Shown here in pieces: positions 8,603 through 19,557 of a DNA stretch of 64,000 bases. The DNA is from Gemmobacter lanyuensis (GTDB lineage Bacteria; Pseudomonadota; Alphaproteobacteria; Rhodobacterales; Rhodobacteraceae). The position numbers and the translations under genes are program-made. The notes beneath the pieces are model-generated. The model saw only the letters and a program-made list of their open reading frames with translations. It did no database searches and was not told the DNA's origin. Where the stretch lies: positions 680,180-744,179 of the forward strand of contig NZ_BMYQ01000001.1 in the NCBI RefSeq assembly GCF_014652355.1, in the 5' to 3' direction. How positions within the stretch are numbered: position 1 is the stretch's first letter; each line of letters starts with the position of its first letter.

Positions 8603-9748
8603 ATGGACTTCGCCCTGACAGAGGAACAAGAGGCCATCTTCGACATGGCCCATGCCTTCGGGCAGGACCACATCGCCCCCTTCGCCCGCAGCTGGGAAGA
8701 GGATGGCACCATCCCCCGCGCGCTTTGGCCCAAGCTGGCCGAACTGGGCCTGGGCGGGATTTATGTGTCGGAAGATTTCGGCGGCTCGGGCCTTTCGCGG
8801 CTGGATGCGACCCTGGTGTTCGAGGCGCTGTCGATGGCCTGCCCTTCGGTCGCGGCCTTCCTGTCGATCCACAATATGTGCGGCGGCATGATCGACCGCT
8901 ACGCCAGCCCCGATCTGAAGGCGCAACTGCTGCCCGATCTGTGCCGCATGAAGACGGTCTGGTCCTATTGCCTGACGGAACCGGGGTCGGGGTCGGATGC
9001 GGCGGCGCTGCGCTGCCGGGCCACGGCGACCGAGGCCGGCTGGTCGGTCACAGGGACCAAGGCCTTCATCTCGGGCGGGGGATATTCCGACGGTTATATC
9101 GTCATGGCCCGCACCGGGGGCGATGGCGCGCGCGGCATTTCGGCGCTGGCGGTGATGGCAGGCAGCCCCGGCCTTTCGTTCGGGGGGCTGGAGCACAAGA
9201 TGGGCTGGCGCGCGCAGCCGACGCGGCAGGTGCAGCTCGATGCCTGCCCCGTGCCAGCCGATCACCTGATCGGGGCCGAAGGGCGCGGATTTTCCTATGC
9301 CATGGCGGGGCTGGATGGCGGGCGGCTGAACATCGCGGCCTGTGCCCTCGGTGGCGCGCAAGCGGCCTTTGACGCGACGCGCCGCTACATGGCCGAACGC
9401 CGCGCCTTTGGCCAAAGCCTCGATCAATTTCAGGCGCTGCAATTCCGTCTGGCGGATCTGGAGGTGCAGCTTCAAAGCGCCCGCATCTTCCTGCGCCAAG
9501 CGGCCTGGAAGCTGGATCAGGCCGCGCCCGATGCCACGAAGTTCTGCGCCATGGCCAAGCTTTACGTGACCGATGCCGCCTTCGAAGTTGCCAACCAGTG
9601 CCTCCAGCTGCATGGCGGCTATGGCTATCTGGCCGATTACGGCATCGAAAAGATTGTGCGTGATCTGCGGGTGCATCAAATTCTGGAAGGCACCAATGAA
9701 ATCATGCGTCTGATCATCGCCCGCGATTTGCAGGCGGCGCAGGCGTGA
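8603..9748 (+). CDS. Acyl-CoA dehydrogenase, probably isobutyryl-CoA dehydrogenase
   Basis: A 381-residue FAD flavoprotein that oxidises an acyl-CoA to the enoyl-CoA. Family signatures are YCLTEPGSGSDAAALR (substrate/FAD loop), GGRLNIAACALGGAQ, and the C-terminal QLHGGYGYLADYGIEK with ILEGTNEIMR, which carries the catalytic base region. It is the first gene of a tightly spaced set with a 3-hydroxyisobutyryl-CoA hydrolase and mmsB, so isobutyryl-CoA from valine is the likely substrate. GGAGGCAGGC lies before the ATG. Spacing to the next gene is 13 bases. Confidence 0.92.
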   Translation: MDFALTEEQEAIFDMAHAFGQDHIAPFARSWEEDGTIPRALWPKLAELGLGGIYVSEDFGGSGLSRLDATLVFEALSMACPSVAAFLSIHNMCGGMIDRYASPDLKAQLLPDLCRMKTVWSYCLTEPGSGSDAAALRCRATATEAGWSVTGTKAFISGGGYSDGYIVMARTGGDGARGISALAVMAGSPGLSFGGLEHKMGWRAQPTRQVQLDACPVPADHLIGAEGRGFSYAMAGLDGGRLNIAACALGGAQAAFDATRRYMAERRAFGQSLDQFQALQFRLADLEVQLQSARIFLRQAAWKLDQAAPDATKFCAMAKLYVTDAAFEVANQCLQLHGGYGYLADYGIEKIVRDLRVHQILEGTNEIMRLIIARDLQAAQA

Positions 9749-9761
9749 ACGGGGCAAAGCC

Positions 9762-10796
9762 ATGACCGATATCCTGATCCGCCGCGAAGGCCAGGCCGGG
9801 CGCATCACGCTGAACCGGCCGCAGGCGCTCAATGCGCTGTCCTATGCCATGTGCAAGGCGCTGGATGCCGCGCTGCGCGACTGGGCCACGGACCCGGCCG
9901 TGACCCTTGTGATCCTGGATGCCACGGGCGACCGCGCCTTTTGCGCGGGCGGCGACATTGCCGAACTTTACGCCGAAGGCACGCGCGGGAACTTTGCCTA
10001 TGGGCAGGAATTCTGGCGCGATGAATACCGCATGAATGCCCGCATCGCCGAATATGGCAAGCCCGTGATCAGCTTCATTCAGGGGTTCTGCATGGGCGGT
10101 GGCGTGGGGGTGGCCTGCCATGCCCGCCTGCGGATCGTGGGGGAAAGCGCACAGATCGCCATGCCGGAATGTGGCATCGGCCTTGTGCCGGATGTGGGCG
10201 GATCGGCCATTCTGGCCCGCGCGCCCGGCAAGATCGGCACTTGGGCGGGCCTGACCGGCGCGCGGCTTGGCCCTGCCGATGCAATTCACGCAGGCTTTGC
10301 CGACCGCTTCGTCCCTGAGGCCGACTGGCCACGGCTGATCAGCGCGCTCTGCGCCACCGGTGACATGGGCCTGATCCCTGATCTGCCGCCCCCGGCCCCC
10401 AGCCGTCTTCCCGCCCTGCGGGCCGAGATTGACAGGCTCTTTGATGCCCCCACGCTGGCCGCGCTGGTCGCTGGGCTGGATCAGCAGGACAGCGAATTTG
10501 CGCGCGAGGCCCTGAAGGCGCTGGCCCGCGTCTCGCCCCTGGCCGCCGCCTGCACGCTGGAACATCTGCGCCGCCTTGGCCCCACTCCCGACCTGCGCCA
10601 CGCGCTGTCCGAGGAATACAATTTCACCCATCGCGCGCAGGCCCAGTCGGATTTCCTTGAAGGCATCCGCGCGATGATCATCGACAAGGACCGCAAGCCG
10701 CGCTGGCGCCATGCCCGCGCCGAAGACGTAACCCCGGACGAGGTGGCGCAACTGCTTGCACCCCTCGGCCCCGACGCCCTGACATTTTCGGAGTAA
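9762..10796 (+). CDS. 3-hydroxyisobutyryl-CoA hydrolase (enoyl-CoA hydratase/isomerase fold)
   Basis: A 344-residue crotonase-superfamily enzyme. AFCAGGDIAELYAEG forms the oxyanion hole block, and MGGGVGVACHARLRIV together with MPECGIGLVPDVGGS carries the acidic residues conserved in 3-hydroxyisobutyryl-CoA hydrolases. The length is that of the hydrolase group (about 340-360) rather than of ordinary hydratases (about 260). It releases CoA from 3-hydroxyisobutyryl-CoA in valine catabolism, matching its place between an acyl-CoA dehydrogenase and mmsB. A hydratase role cannot be excluded; the usual separate hydratase is absent here and may be encoded elsewhere. Confidence 0.9.
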   Translation: MTDILIRREGQAGRITLNRPQALNALSYAMCKALDAALRDWATDPAVTLVILDATGDRAFCAGGDIAELYAEGTRGNFAYGQEFWRDEYRMNARIAEYGKPVISFIQGFCMGGGVGVACHARLRIVGESAQIAMPECGIGLVPDVGGSAILARAPGKIGTWAGLTGARLGPADAIHAGFADRFVPEADWPRLISALCATGDMGLIPDLPPPAPSRLPALRAEIDRLFDAPTLAALVAGLDQQDSEFAREALKALARVSPLAAACTLEHLRRLGPTPDLRHALSEEYNFTHRAQAQSDFLEGIRAMIIDKDRKPRWRHARAEDVTPDEVAQLLAPLGPDALTFSE

Positions 10797-10799
10797 GCC

Positions 10800-11672
10800 A
10801 TGCAGATCGCCTTCATCGGATTGGGCAATATGGGCGGGCCGATGGCCGCCAACCTCGCCAAGGCGGGGCATCAGGTGCGCGGCCATGACCCGCAGGCCCC
10901 CATGCCCGAAGGGGTGGTGGCAGCGCCCTCGGCGGCCGAAGCCGCACGCGGCGCCGAGGTGGTGATCACCATGCTGCCCAATGGCGCGATCCTGCGCGCC
11001 GTCGCGGCCGAGGTCATCCCCGCGATGGCCCCCGGCGCGTTGCTGTGTGATTGTTCGACCGTCGATGTCGAAAGCGCGCGCGCGGTGGATGCACAGGCAC
11101 GTGCAGCAGGGCTTGAGGCGATGGATGCCCCGGTGTCGGGCGGGATCGGCGGCGCGCAGGCCGGAACGCTGACCTTTATGGTGGGCGGCAGCGACGGCGC
11201 CTTCGCCCGCATCACCCCGCTGCTGGATGTGATGGGGCGCAAGACGGTGCATTGCGGCGCCTCGGGCGCGGGTCAGGCGGCGAAGATCTGCAACAACATG
11301 ATCCTCGGCGTGACCATGATCGCCACCTGCGAAGCCTTTGCCTTGGCTGACAAGCTGGGCCTTGACCGGCAGAAAATGTTCGATGTCGTCTCGACCTCGT
11401 CCGGGTCGAGCTGGTCGATGAATGCCTATTGCCCGGCACCGGGCGTCGGCCCGGCCTCGCCCGCCGACAATGGCTACAAACCCGGCTTTGCCGCCGATCT
11501 GATGCTGAAAGACCTGCGGCTGTCGCAACAGGCGGCCGAGGGCGCCGATGCCGATACCCCGATGGGCGCGCTTGCGGCCGAGCTGTATCGCCGCTTCGTG
11601 GAAGAGGAAGACGGCCGCGGGATGGATTTTTCAGCCATGCTGCCCCGCTTTGTCGCCCGCAATCGCGGCTGA
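10800..11672 (+). CDS. mmsB: 3-hydroxyisobutyrate dehydrogenase
   Basis: A 290-residue NAD-dependent beta-hydroxyacid dehydrogenase that oxidises 3-hydroxyisobutyrate to methylmalonate semialdehyde, the substrate of MmsA. It begins with the glycine-rich nucleotide motif FIGLGNMGGPMAANLAKAGH. DAPVSGGIGGAQAGTLTFMVGG is the family substrate-binding block, and GAGQAAKICNNM contains the catalytic lysine. It starts three bases after the preceding gene, which indicates one operon of dehydrogenase, hydrolase and mmsB. The end of the operon is around 11672; no clear terminator is visible. Confidence 0.96.
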   Translation: MQIAFIGLGNMGGPMAANLAKAGHQVRGHDPQAPMPEGVVAAPSAAEAARGAEVVITMLPNGAILRAVAAEVIPAMAPGALLCDCSTVDVESARAVDAQARAAGLEAMDAPVSGGIGGAQAGTLTFMVGGSDGAFARITPLLDVMGRKTVHCGASGAGQAAKICNNMILGVTMIATCEAFALADKLGLDRQKMFDVVSTSSGSSWSMNAYCPAPGVGPASPADNGYKPGFAADLMLKDLRLSQQAAEGADADTPMGALAAELYRRFVEEEDGRGMDFSAMLPRFVARNRG

Positions 11673-11732
11673 GATGGCCCGAGGGCGGCGGGGGGCTTGA
11701 CCTGCCCCCGCCCACCCCTGTTTCCTGCCCGC

Positions 11733-12386
11733 ATGGACTGGACCGCAGAGACAGACTTCCACCGGCTTGCCCCCGATCACCGGGCCGAGCTTCAGCGCCT
11801 GCCTGTGCGGCAGCTGCCCGCGGGCCAACCGCTGTTCCACCCCGGCGACCGGGCCGAGGGCTTCCTGATCCTGCTGCAAGGCCGGGTCGAGGTGTTCCTG
11901 ACCGGGCCAAGCGGGCGCGAGATCCTGCTCTATGCCGTCGAGCCCGGCGAAACTTGCGTGCAGACGACGCTCGGTCTTCTCGGCCCCGGCACCTATTCCG
12001 GCGCGGCGGTCACGGCGACCGACTGCCGCGCGGTGATGGTGCCCCGCGCGGCTTTCCTGCGGCTGATGGAGGCTTCGGCCCAGTTCCGCAGCCTTGTCTT
12101 TCAGGCCTTTGGCAATCGCATGGCCGATATGACCCGTCTGCTGGAACAGGTGGCCTTTGTGCGTGTCGAAAGCCGCCTTGCGGCCGCGCTGCTGCATCTG
12201 GCGCAGGACCGCGTGGTGCGCGCCACGCAGGGCGAGCTTGCCACCCAGATCGGTTCGGCGCGTGAGGTGGTGTCGCGCAAGCTTGAGGGTCTGGCGCGTC
12301 GGGGCCTGATCACCACCGAACGCGGCTGCGTCCATCTGATTGACCCCGAGGGGCTTTCGCGCATTGCCACTGCGGATGTGACCTGA
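11733..12386 (+). CDS. Crp/Fnr-family transcriptional regulator
   Basis: A 217-residue regulator starting MDWTAETDFHRLAP. The N-terminal cyclic-nucleotide-binding-like beta barrel covers about residues 15-115 (FHPGDRAEGFLILLQGRVEVFL) and the C-terminal helix-turn-helix is at 165-200 (QGELATQIGSAREVVSRKLEGL). An in-frame ATG 36 bases upstream is possible, but there is no clear ribosome site for either. There are no N-terminal cysteine clusters, so it is not a classical iron-sulfur FNR. The next gene encodes a DUF2892 membrane protein, a pairing often seen with regulators of sulfur or redox stress. Signal unknown. Confidence 0.88.
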   Translation: MDWTAETDFHRLAPDHRAELQRLPVRQLPAGQPLFHPGDRAEGFLILLQGRVEVFLTGPSGREILLYAVEPGETCVQTTLGLLGPGTYSGAAVTATDCRAVMVPRAAFLRLMEASAQFRSLVFQAFGNRMADMTRLLEQVAFVRVESRLAAALLHLAQDRVVRATQGELATQIGSAREVVSRKLEGLARRGLITTERGCVHLIDPEGLSRIATADVT

Positions 12387-12464
12387 TCACAGACAGCGCA
12401 TCCCACGGATGTTAGCCTGTTCCTGCCCGCCCGTCTGACGGGCGCAATGGGAAAGGGAAAGATC

Positions 12465-12668
12465 ATGACCAAGAATGTCGGCGGCATCGACCGCATCCTG
12501 CGAATCGTCATCGGCGCGGCGCTGATCCTGTGGTTCTTCGTCGATCAGGGCAGCGGCTTCTGGCACTGGGCCAAGCTCATCGGAATCGTCCCGCTGCTGA
12601 CCGGGATTTTGTCAAGCTGTCCGCTCTACACGATCCTTGGGCTGAGCAGCTGTCCGCGTCAGGCCTGA
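12465..12668 (+). CDS. DUF2892 (YgaP-type transmembrane domain) small membrane protein
   Basis: A 67-residue protein, start chosen at 12465 (MTKNVGGIDRILRIVIG), which is the usual beginning of DUF2892 proteins; an ATG 18 bases upstream is in frame. Two hydrophobic segments (about residues 11-30 and 36-52) with CPLYTILGLSSC between and after them match the family, which also forms the membrane part of the rhodanese YgaP. Stand-alone copies have no proven role but are often linked to sulfur metabolism. It lies 78 bases after a Crp/Fnr regulator and may be its target. Confidence 0.86.
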   Translation: MTKNVGGIDRILRIVIGAALILWFFVDQGSGFWHWAKLIGIVPLLTGILSSCPLYTILGLSSCPRQA

Positions 12669-12774
12669 CCCACCGTCGGCAACGGATCGCCACCCCGAGG
12701 AGAAAGGCGCAACCCAAGGCTGTCGCCGCGCGTTGCGCCTGTCTAAGACTTTTGCGAAACCTCGGAGCGTGACC

Positions 12775-13152
12775 ATGACCCACCGCAGCACACCCATTCT
12801 CGCCCTTGCGGCCCTGTGCCTGGCCCTTGGCCCGGCCTGGGCCGAGGGGAACGGCAAAGGCAACGGCCACAGCCGCGGCAACGGACCTGCGGATGGCGGC
12901 CCGCGCCATGTGCAATCCTGCCCGCCCGGTCTGGCGAAAAAGAACCCCGCCTGCGTCCCGCCCGGGCTTGCCAAGCAAAGCTACAACGTGGGCGAACGCA
13001 TGACCGGCGATTACATTCTTCTCGCCAATCCGCAGGATTACGGCATGCCGGACGGCACCTATTACGCCAATGACGGCTACCTCTATCGCGTCGATCCGGA
13101 CACGCTTGAGGTTCTGGCCATCATGGGGTTGGTGGATCAGCTGCTGCGCTGA
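12775..13152 (+). CDS. Small secreted protein of unknown function
   Basis: A 125-residue product with a clear signal peptide (MTHRSTPILALAALCLALG, then cleavage after AWA). The mature part opens with a Gly/Asn/His-rich segment (EGNGKGNGHSRGNG), then CPPGLAKKNPACVPPGLAKQ, a short repeat PPGLAK with two cysteines, and a C-terminal YYANDGYLYRVDPDTLEVL block. Similar proteins in relatives are sometimes misnamed excinuclease ABC subunit A simply because they lie beside uvrA; nothing in this sequence suggests nuclease activity. Start chosen for GGAG upstream and for the signal peptide. Function unknown. Confidence 0.8.
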   Translation: MTHRSTPILALAALCLALGPAWAEGNGKGNGHSRGNGPADGGPRHVQSCPPGLAKKNPACVPPGLAKQSYNVGERMTGDYILLANPQDYGMPDGTYYANDGYLYRVDPDTLEVLAIMGLVDQLLR

Positions 13153-13167
13153 CCCCGGCGCGGCGGA

Positions 13168-16029
<2,862 letters not shown>

Positions 16030-16095
16030 GACCGCCCCCGGGTTTCTCCGCGTCAGATCTAGGGCATTTGCGCTGAGTCTCCAACCGCAATACAT

Positions 16096-16110
16096 GAACA
16101 TTTGATGAAC
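16096..16110 (-). promoter_or_regulatory. LexA (SOS) box of the alphaproteobacterial type
   Basis: GAAC-N7-GAAC (16096-16099 and 16107-16110), equal to GTTC-N7-GTTC on the uvrA strand. This direct repeat is the known LexA site of Rhodobacter and other alphaproteobacteria. It lies 67 bases before uvrA, as expected for SOS control. Confidence 0.82.
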
Positions 16111-16165
16111 AAATGTCATTGGCGACGGATTTCCGCGCAAATCTTTGCGGCCAAGAACCCCGATC

Positions 16166-16196
16166 TTGCAATCCAAATACATTCAATTATATGAAT
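16166..16196 (+). promoter_or_regulatory. Promoter with SqrR/BigR-type operator (ATTC-N8-GAAT) before rhodanese gene
   Basis: TTGCAA (16166-16171) and TATATG (16188-16193) form a possible promoter. ATTC at 16181-16184 and GAAT at 16193-16196 lie eight bases apart inside the larger palindrome CATTCA-N6-TGAATG. ATTC-N8-GAAT is the operator described for SqrR, the persulfide-sensing ArsR-family repressor of Rhodobacter capsulatus. The operator covers the -10 element and is 25 bases before the rhodanese start. Confidence 0.68.
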
Positions 16197-16221
16197 GCAT
16201 ATCCATCACAGAGGTGCTGCC

Positions 16222-16590
16222 ATGTTCAACTTCCTCAAATCCTCGGGCCCGCGCGTGCAGCCCATCGCCCCGGCGGATGCCATCGCCCGCGCCGCCAGGG
16301 GGGAGCTGACCCTGATCGACGTGCGCGACATCTCGGAACTGAAATCGAGCGGCAAGGCCGCAGGCGCGCTGCATGTGCCGCTTGCCACCGTGCAAACCCG
16401 TCTGAACCCGAAGGCGGGGGAACTGCCGGCGGGCCTCGCCCCGGACCGGCCGGTCTGCCTCTACTGCGCGGCGGGCGGGCGCTCTGCCATGGCGGCCGAG
16501 GCCCTGCTCGCCTTCGGCTATGCCGAGGTCTACAACCTCGGCGGCTTTGGCGCCTGGGTCTCGGGCGGCGGTCAGGTCGAACGCATCTGA
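16222..16590 (+). CDS. Single-domain rhodanese (sulfurtransferase)
   Basis: A 122-residue cytoplasmic rhodanese-fold protein. The start at 16222 (MFNFLKSSGP) is preferred over an ATG 27 bases upstream that lies next to the operator; AGAGG precedes it. Family markers are TLIDVRDISELKSSG, ALHVPLATV, and the active-site loop LYCAAGGRSAMAAEAL with the persulfide-carrying cysteine, followed by GYAEVYNLGGFGAW. It probably transfers sulfane sulfur, for example during sulfide oxidation or detoxification, which agrees with the sulfide-type operator upstream. Its 3' end overlaps the convergent MFS gene by 19 bases. Confidence 0.92.
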   Translation: MFNFLKSSGPRVQPIAPADAIARAARGELTLIDVRDISELKSSGKAAGALHVPLATVQTRLNPKAGELPAGLAPDRPVCLYCAAGGRSAMAAEALLAFGYAEVYNLGGFGAWVSGGGQVERI

Positions 16591-17756
16591 CCGCGCCGCC
16601 ATCCCTGCCACAGATGCAGGACAATGCCCAACAGCGCAAAGCCGATGACAAATCCCACCAGCCCCGCCTCGCCCTGATCCGCCAGGATCAGGGCCAACAG
16701 CGGCGTCCCGGTGGTGGTGCCCAGATTGCCCAGCTGCGCCACCGCCCCCGCCGCCTGCGCCCGGTCCCCCGGTGCCGCATTCAGCTGCGGAATGGCCGCA
16801 AAGCTCGCCCCCTGTACCAACCCCAGCGCCCCGGCGAGACCGAGACTCAGACCCAGCACCCAGATCGCCTGCCCCCAGACGAACCAAAGCCCCAGCGCCA
16901 TCCCCGCAGCCCAGAAAAAGCCAAGCATCACCACCCGCACCGCAGCCAGCCGCCCCAGCAGCCAAACCCCCAGCGTCAACGAGACGATGATCGACACCAG
17001 CGGCATCCACAGCGCCAATTGCACCTGCAAAGCCCCGCCCAGAAACGGCGGCAGCAGGGTCAACACCGCGACATAGGTGATCGTGTAGCAAAAAAACCCA
17101 AAGGCGGGCGCCGCCACACGGGCCGAGGCATAGATGCGACGATGCTGCCGTAGCACCGCGCCCCACCGCGGCAGGGCCTCCGCAGCCCCACCGATCCCAC
17201 GCGGCAAGACCTGCCACAAGACCAGCGCCAGAACCGCCATATAGCCGGCATGGGCCAGAAACAGCGCCCCCGGCCCTGCTGCCTCGGCCAAGGGCCGGCC
17301 AAAGATCGCCAGCAGCGTATAGGTCACCCCGAAGAAACTCGACCAAAGCGACATGGCCAGCCCCTGCCGCGCGACCGGCGTCACCTGCGCAATCAGCACC
17401 GGCGCCGCCACCACCACCGCCAGATGGCTGAGCCCCTCGATCACCCGCAAAACCAGCATGACGGCCAGCGGCGGCACCAGCGCCTGCAAAGCGGAGAGCA
17501 CCGCCCCCATCGCCAGCGCCCCTACCAGAACCCGCCGATAGCCCGCCGCCTGCACGAAAATCCCCGCGGTCGTGCCCAGTATCAGCCCCGGCACCCCAAC
17601 AATCGACACGAACAGCCCCAAAGCCGTCGGCCCCGCCCCCGGCCACGCCGGTGCGAGGAGATCAAAGCTCAGCGAAGCCTTGCCGAATTGCGCCGCAGCG
17701 CCCAGACCCGCGGCCCAAAGCGCCAGCACGATCCAAAGGGGGGAAACCTGCCGCAT
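16572..17756 (-). CDS. MFS transporter, sugar/drug type
   Basis: A 394-residue major facilitator permease with about 12 hydrophobic segments. LGTTAGIFVQAAGYRRVLV is the loop 2-3 region, and RVIEGLSHLAVVVAAPVLI corresponds to the fourth helix. Substrate unknown. It converges with the rhodanese gene, overlapping its 3' end by 19 bases, and lies 72 bases from a copy of the dispersed repeat. No regulator or enzyme gene is coupled to it. Confidence 0.87.
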   Translation of the reverse strand: MRQVSPLWIVLALWAAGLGAAAQFGKASLSFDLLAPAWPGAGPTALGLFVSIVGVPGLILGTTAGIFVQAAGYRRVLVGALAMGAVLSALQALVPPLAVMLVLRVIEGLSHLAVVVAAPVLIAQVTPVARQGLAMSLWSSFFGVTYTLLAIFGRPLAEAAGPGALFLAHAGYMAVLALVLWQVLPRGIGGAAEALPRWGAVLRQHRRIYASARVAAPAFGFFCYTITYVAVLTLLPPFLGGALQVQLALWMPLVSIIVSLTLGVWLLGRLAAVRVVMLGFFWAAGMALGLWFVWGQAIWVLGLSLGLAGALGLVQGASFAAIPQLNAAPGDRAQAAGAVAQLGNLGTTTGTPLLALILADQGEAGLVGFVIGFALLGIVLHLWQGWRRGQMRST

Positions 17757-17828
17757 TCCCCCGACTTATCCCGAACAACTCGCCCGCGCCGCGCCATTCC
17801 CGACAGATGCTGTCGCATTCACCCCCGA

Positions 17829-17901
17829 TTTTCTGTCTGAAAATATCCTCGGGGGTGAATGAGCCGCAGGCTCAGAGGGGGCAGACAGCCCCCTCCCTTG
17901 C
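17829..17901 (+). repeat. 73-base dispersed intergenic repeat, copy A
   Basis: It starts TTTTCTGTCTGAAAATATCC, continues with a CTCGGGGG run, contains the small palindrome AGCCGCAGGCT and ends with GGGGGCAGACAGCCCCC. It matches copy B at 46368-46440 over the whole length with two differences. It lies directly downstream of lpdA (stop at 17903). Confidence 0.9.
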
Positions 17902-17902
17902 C

Positions 17903-19300
17903 TCAGATATGCAGGGCGCGCCCATAGGCATCCAGCACCGCCTCATGCATCATCTCGCTCAGCGTCGGATGCGGGAAGACGGTGTTCATCAGGTCTTCTT
18001 CGGTCGTCTCAAGGCTGCGCCCCACGACATAGCCCTGGATCAGCTCGGTCACTTCGGCGCCCACCATATGCGCGCCCAGCAATTCGCCGGTCTTGGCATC
18101 GAAGACGGTCTTGATCATGCCTTCCGATTCCCCCAGCGCGATGGCCTTGCCATTGCCGATGAAGGGGAAGCGGCCGACCTTGACGGTATAGCCTGCATCC
18201 TTGGCCTTCTGCTCGGTCAGCCCGACCGAGGCGACCTGCGGATGGCAATAGGTGCAGCCCGCAATCGAATTGGGCTTGATGGCATGGGGGTGCAGACCGC
18301 CGATCAGCTCGGCCACCATGACACCTTCATGGCTGGCCTTGTGGGCAAGCCAGGGGGCACCCGCGATATCGCCGATCGCATAAAGCCCCTCAACCCCGGT
18401 GCGGCAATATTCATCCGTCACCACATGGGTGCGGTCGATCTTGACGCCAAGCGCCTCAAGCCCCAGGTTTTCGACATTGCCCACGATCCCCACCGCGGAA
18501 ATCACGGTGTCGAATTCGGCCGTCTCGGTCTTGCCGTTCGATTCGAGATGCGCCGTCACGCCGACGCCGGGCTTGCGGTCCAGTTTCTTGACCGTGGTCT
18601 TTTCGAGGATCTTCATCCCCTGCTTGACGAAGGCCTTCTTGGCAAAGGCGCTGATCTCGGCATCTTCCACCGGCAGCACGCGGTCCATCACCTCGCAGAC
18701 GGTGACGTCGGCGCCTAGCGTGTTGAAGAAGCTGGCAAATTCGATCCCGATCGCGCCCGACCCGATCACGAGCAGCTTCTTCGGCATCCGCTTGGGCTGC
18801 AGCGCGTGCTTGTAGGTCCAGACCAGATCGCCATCGGCCTCAAGCCCCGGCAGCTCGCGCGCCCGCGCCCCGGTCGCCAGAATGATCGCAGGCGCCGTCA
18901 GCTCCTCGACACCCTTTTCAGAGGTGACGGTGACCTTGCCCTTGGCGGGCAGCGTCGCCGCGCCCATGAAAACGGTGACCTTGTTCTTCTTCATCAGATG
19001 GCCGATGCCGCCCGACAGCTGTTTGGCCACGCCGCGCGATCGCGCCACGACGGCGTTCAGGTCATAGGAAATCCCCGTCGCGGCCAGACCGAATTCCTTG
19101 GCGCGATGCATGAGATGGAACACCTCGGCCGAGCGCAGCAGAGCCTTCGTCGGAATGCAGCCCCAGTTGAGGCAGATCCCGCCCAGATGCTCACGCTCCA
19201 CGATCGCGACGCTCTTGCCCAGCTGTGCGGCGCGGATGGCGGCCACATAGCCCCCGGGGCCTGCGCCGATCACGATCACATCAAAACTCTTGGCGGCCAT
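17903..19300 (-). CDS. lpdA: Dihydrolipoyl dehydrogenase
   Basis: A 465-residue FAD disulfide oxidoreductase, the E3 component of 2-oxo acid dehydrogenase complexes. The start at 19300 is chosen because GGAGG lies five bases upstream; an ATG at 19303 is adjacent. It has the FAD motif VIVIGAGPGGYVAAIRAAQ, the redox-active disulfide in GGICLNWGCIPTK, the NAD-binding GSGAIGIEFASFF, the second FAD site YAIGDIAGAPWLAHKASHEG, and the C-terminal active-site histidine in HPTLSEMMHEA. No E1 or E2 genes are adjacent, so the partner complex is unknown. A strong palindrome lies just upstream. Confidence 0.96.
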   Translation of the reverse strand: MAAKSFDVIVIGAGPGGYVAAIRAAQLGKSVAIVEREHLGGICLNWGCIPTKALLRSAEVFHLMHRAKEFGLAATGISYDLNAVVARSRGVAKQLSGGIGHLMKKNKVTVFMGAATLPAKGKVTVTSEKGVEELTAPAIILATGARARELPGLEADGDLVWTYKHALQPKRMPKKLLVIGSGAIGIEFASFFNTLGADVTVCEVMDRVLPVEDAEISAFAKKAFVKQGMKILEKTTVKKLDRKPGVGVTAHLESNGKTETAEFDTVISAVGIVGNVENLGLEALGVKIDRTHVVTDEYCRTGVEGLYAIGDIAGAPWLAHKASHEGVMVAELIGGLHPHAIKPNSIAGCTYCHPQVASVGLTEQKAKDAGYTVKVGRFPFIGNGKAIALGESEGMIKTVFDAKTGELLGAHMVGAEVTELIQGYVVGRSLETTEEDLMNTVFPHPTLSEMMHEAVLDAYGRALHI

Positions 19301-19320
19301 CATTTCCTCCCTCTGGAAAA

Positions 19321-19338
19321 TAGTTTGATATTAAACTA
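19321..19338. promoter_or_regulatory. Palindromic operator candidate upstream of lpdA
   Basis: TAGTTT (19321-19326) and AAACTA (19333-19338) are perfect inverted arms around GATATT. It lies 20 bases before the lpdA start and could also serve the divergent gene at 19558. The AT-rich symmetry resembles MarR-type sites, but the regulator is unknown. Confidence 0.5.
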
Positions 19339-19557
19339 CCCGTTTCCACCGGGCAAGTCTTGTGGCAGCGCAGCGACGCCCTGCCCCCTTGCATCCCATG
19401 CATGGCATCTTTTGCAAAATGTTACACCGCATTTCGGATGGGCCAGATACCAAGATCGGTGGGAAAATCGACTTTAAGAACATACCGCCGCGCGTGCCCA
19501 AAGCCTACACTCAGGGCACAGGGGCTTCGCGCTTCCAACTTATTCAAAGGTGGCAAG

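Noticed and set aside
9714-11528. A 604-residue open frame on the minus strand
   Set aside because: It runs antisense to the hydrolase and mmsB genes, is rich in Arg, Gly and His, and lacks family motifs; such frames are common opposite genes in GC-rich DNA.
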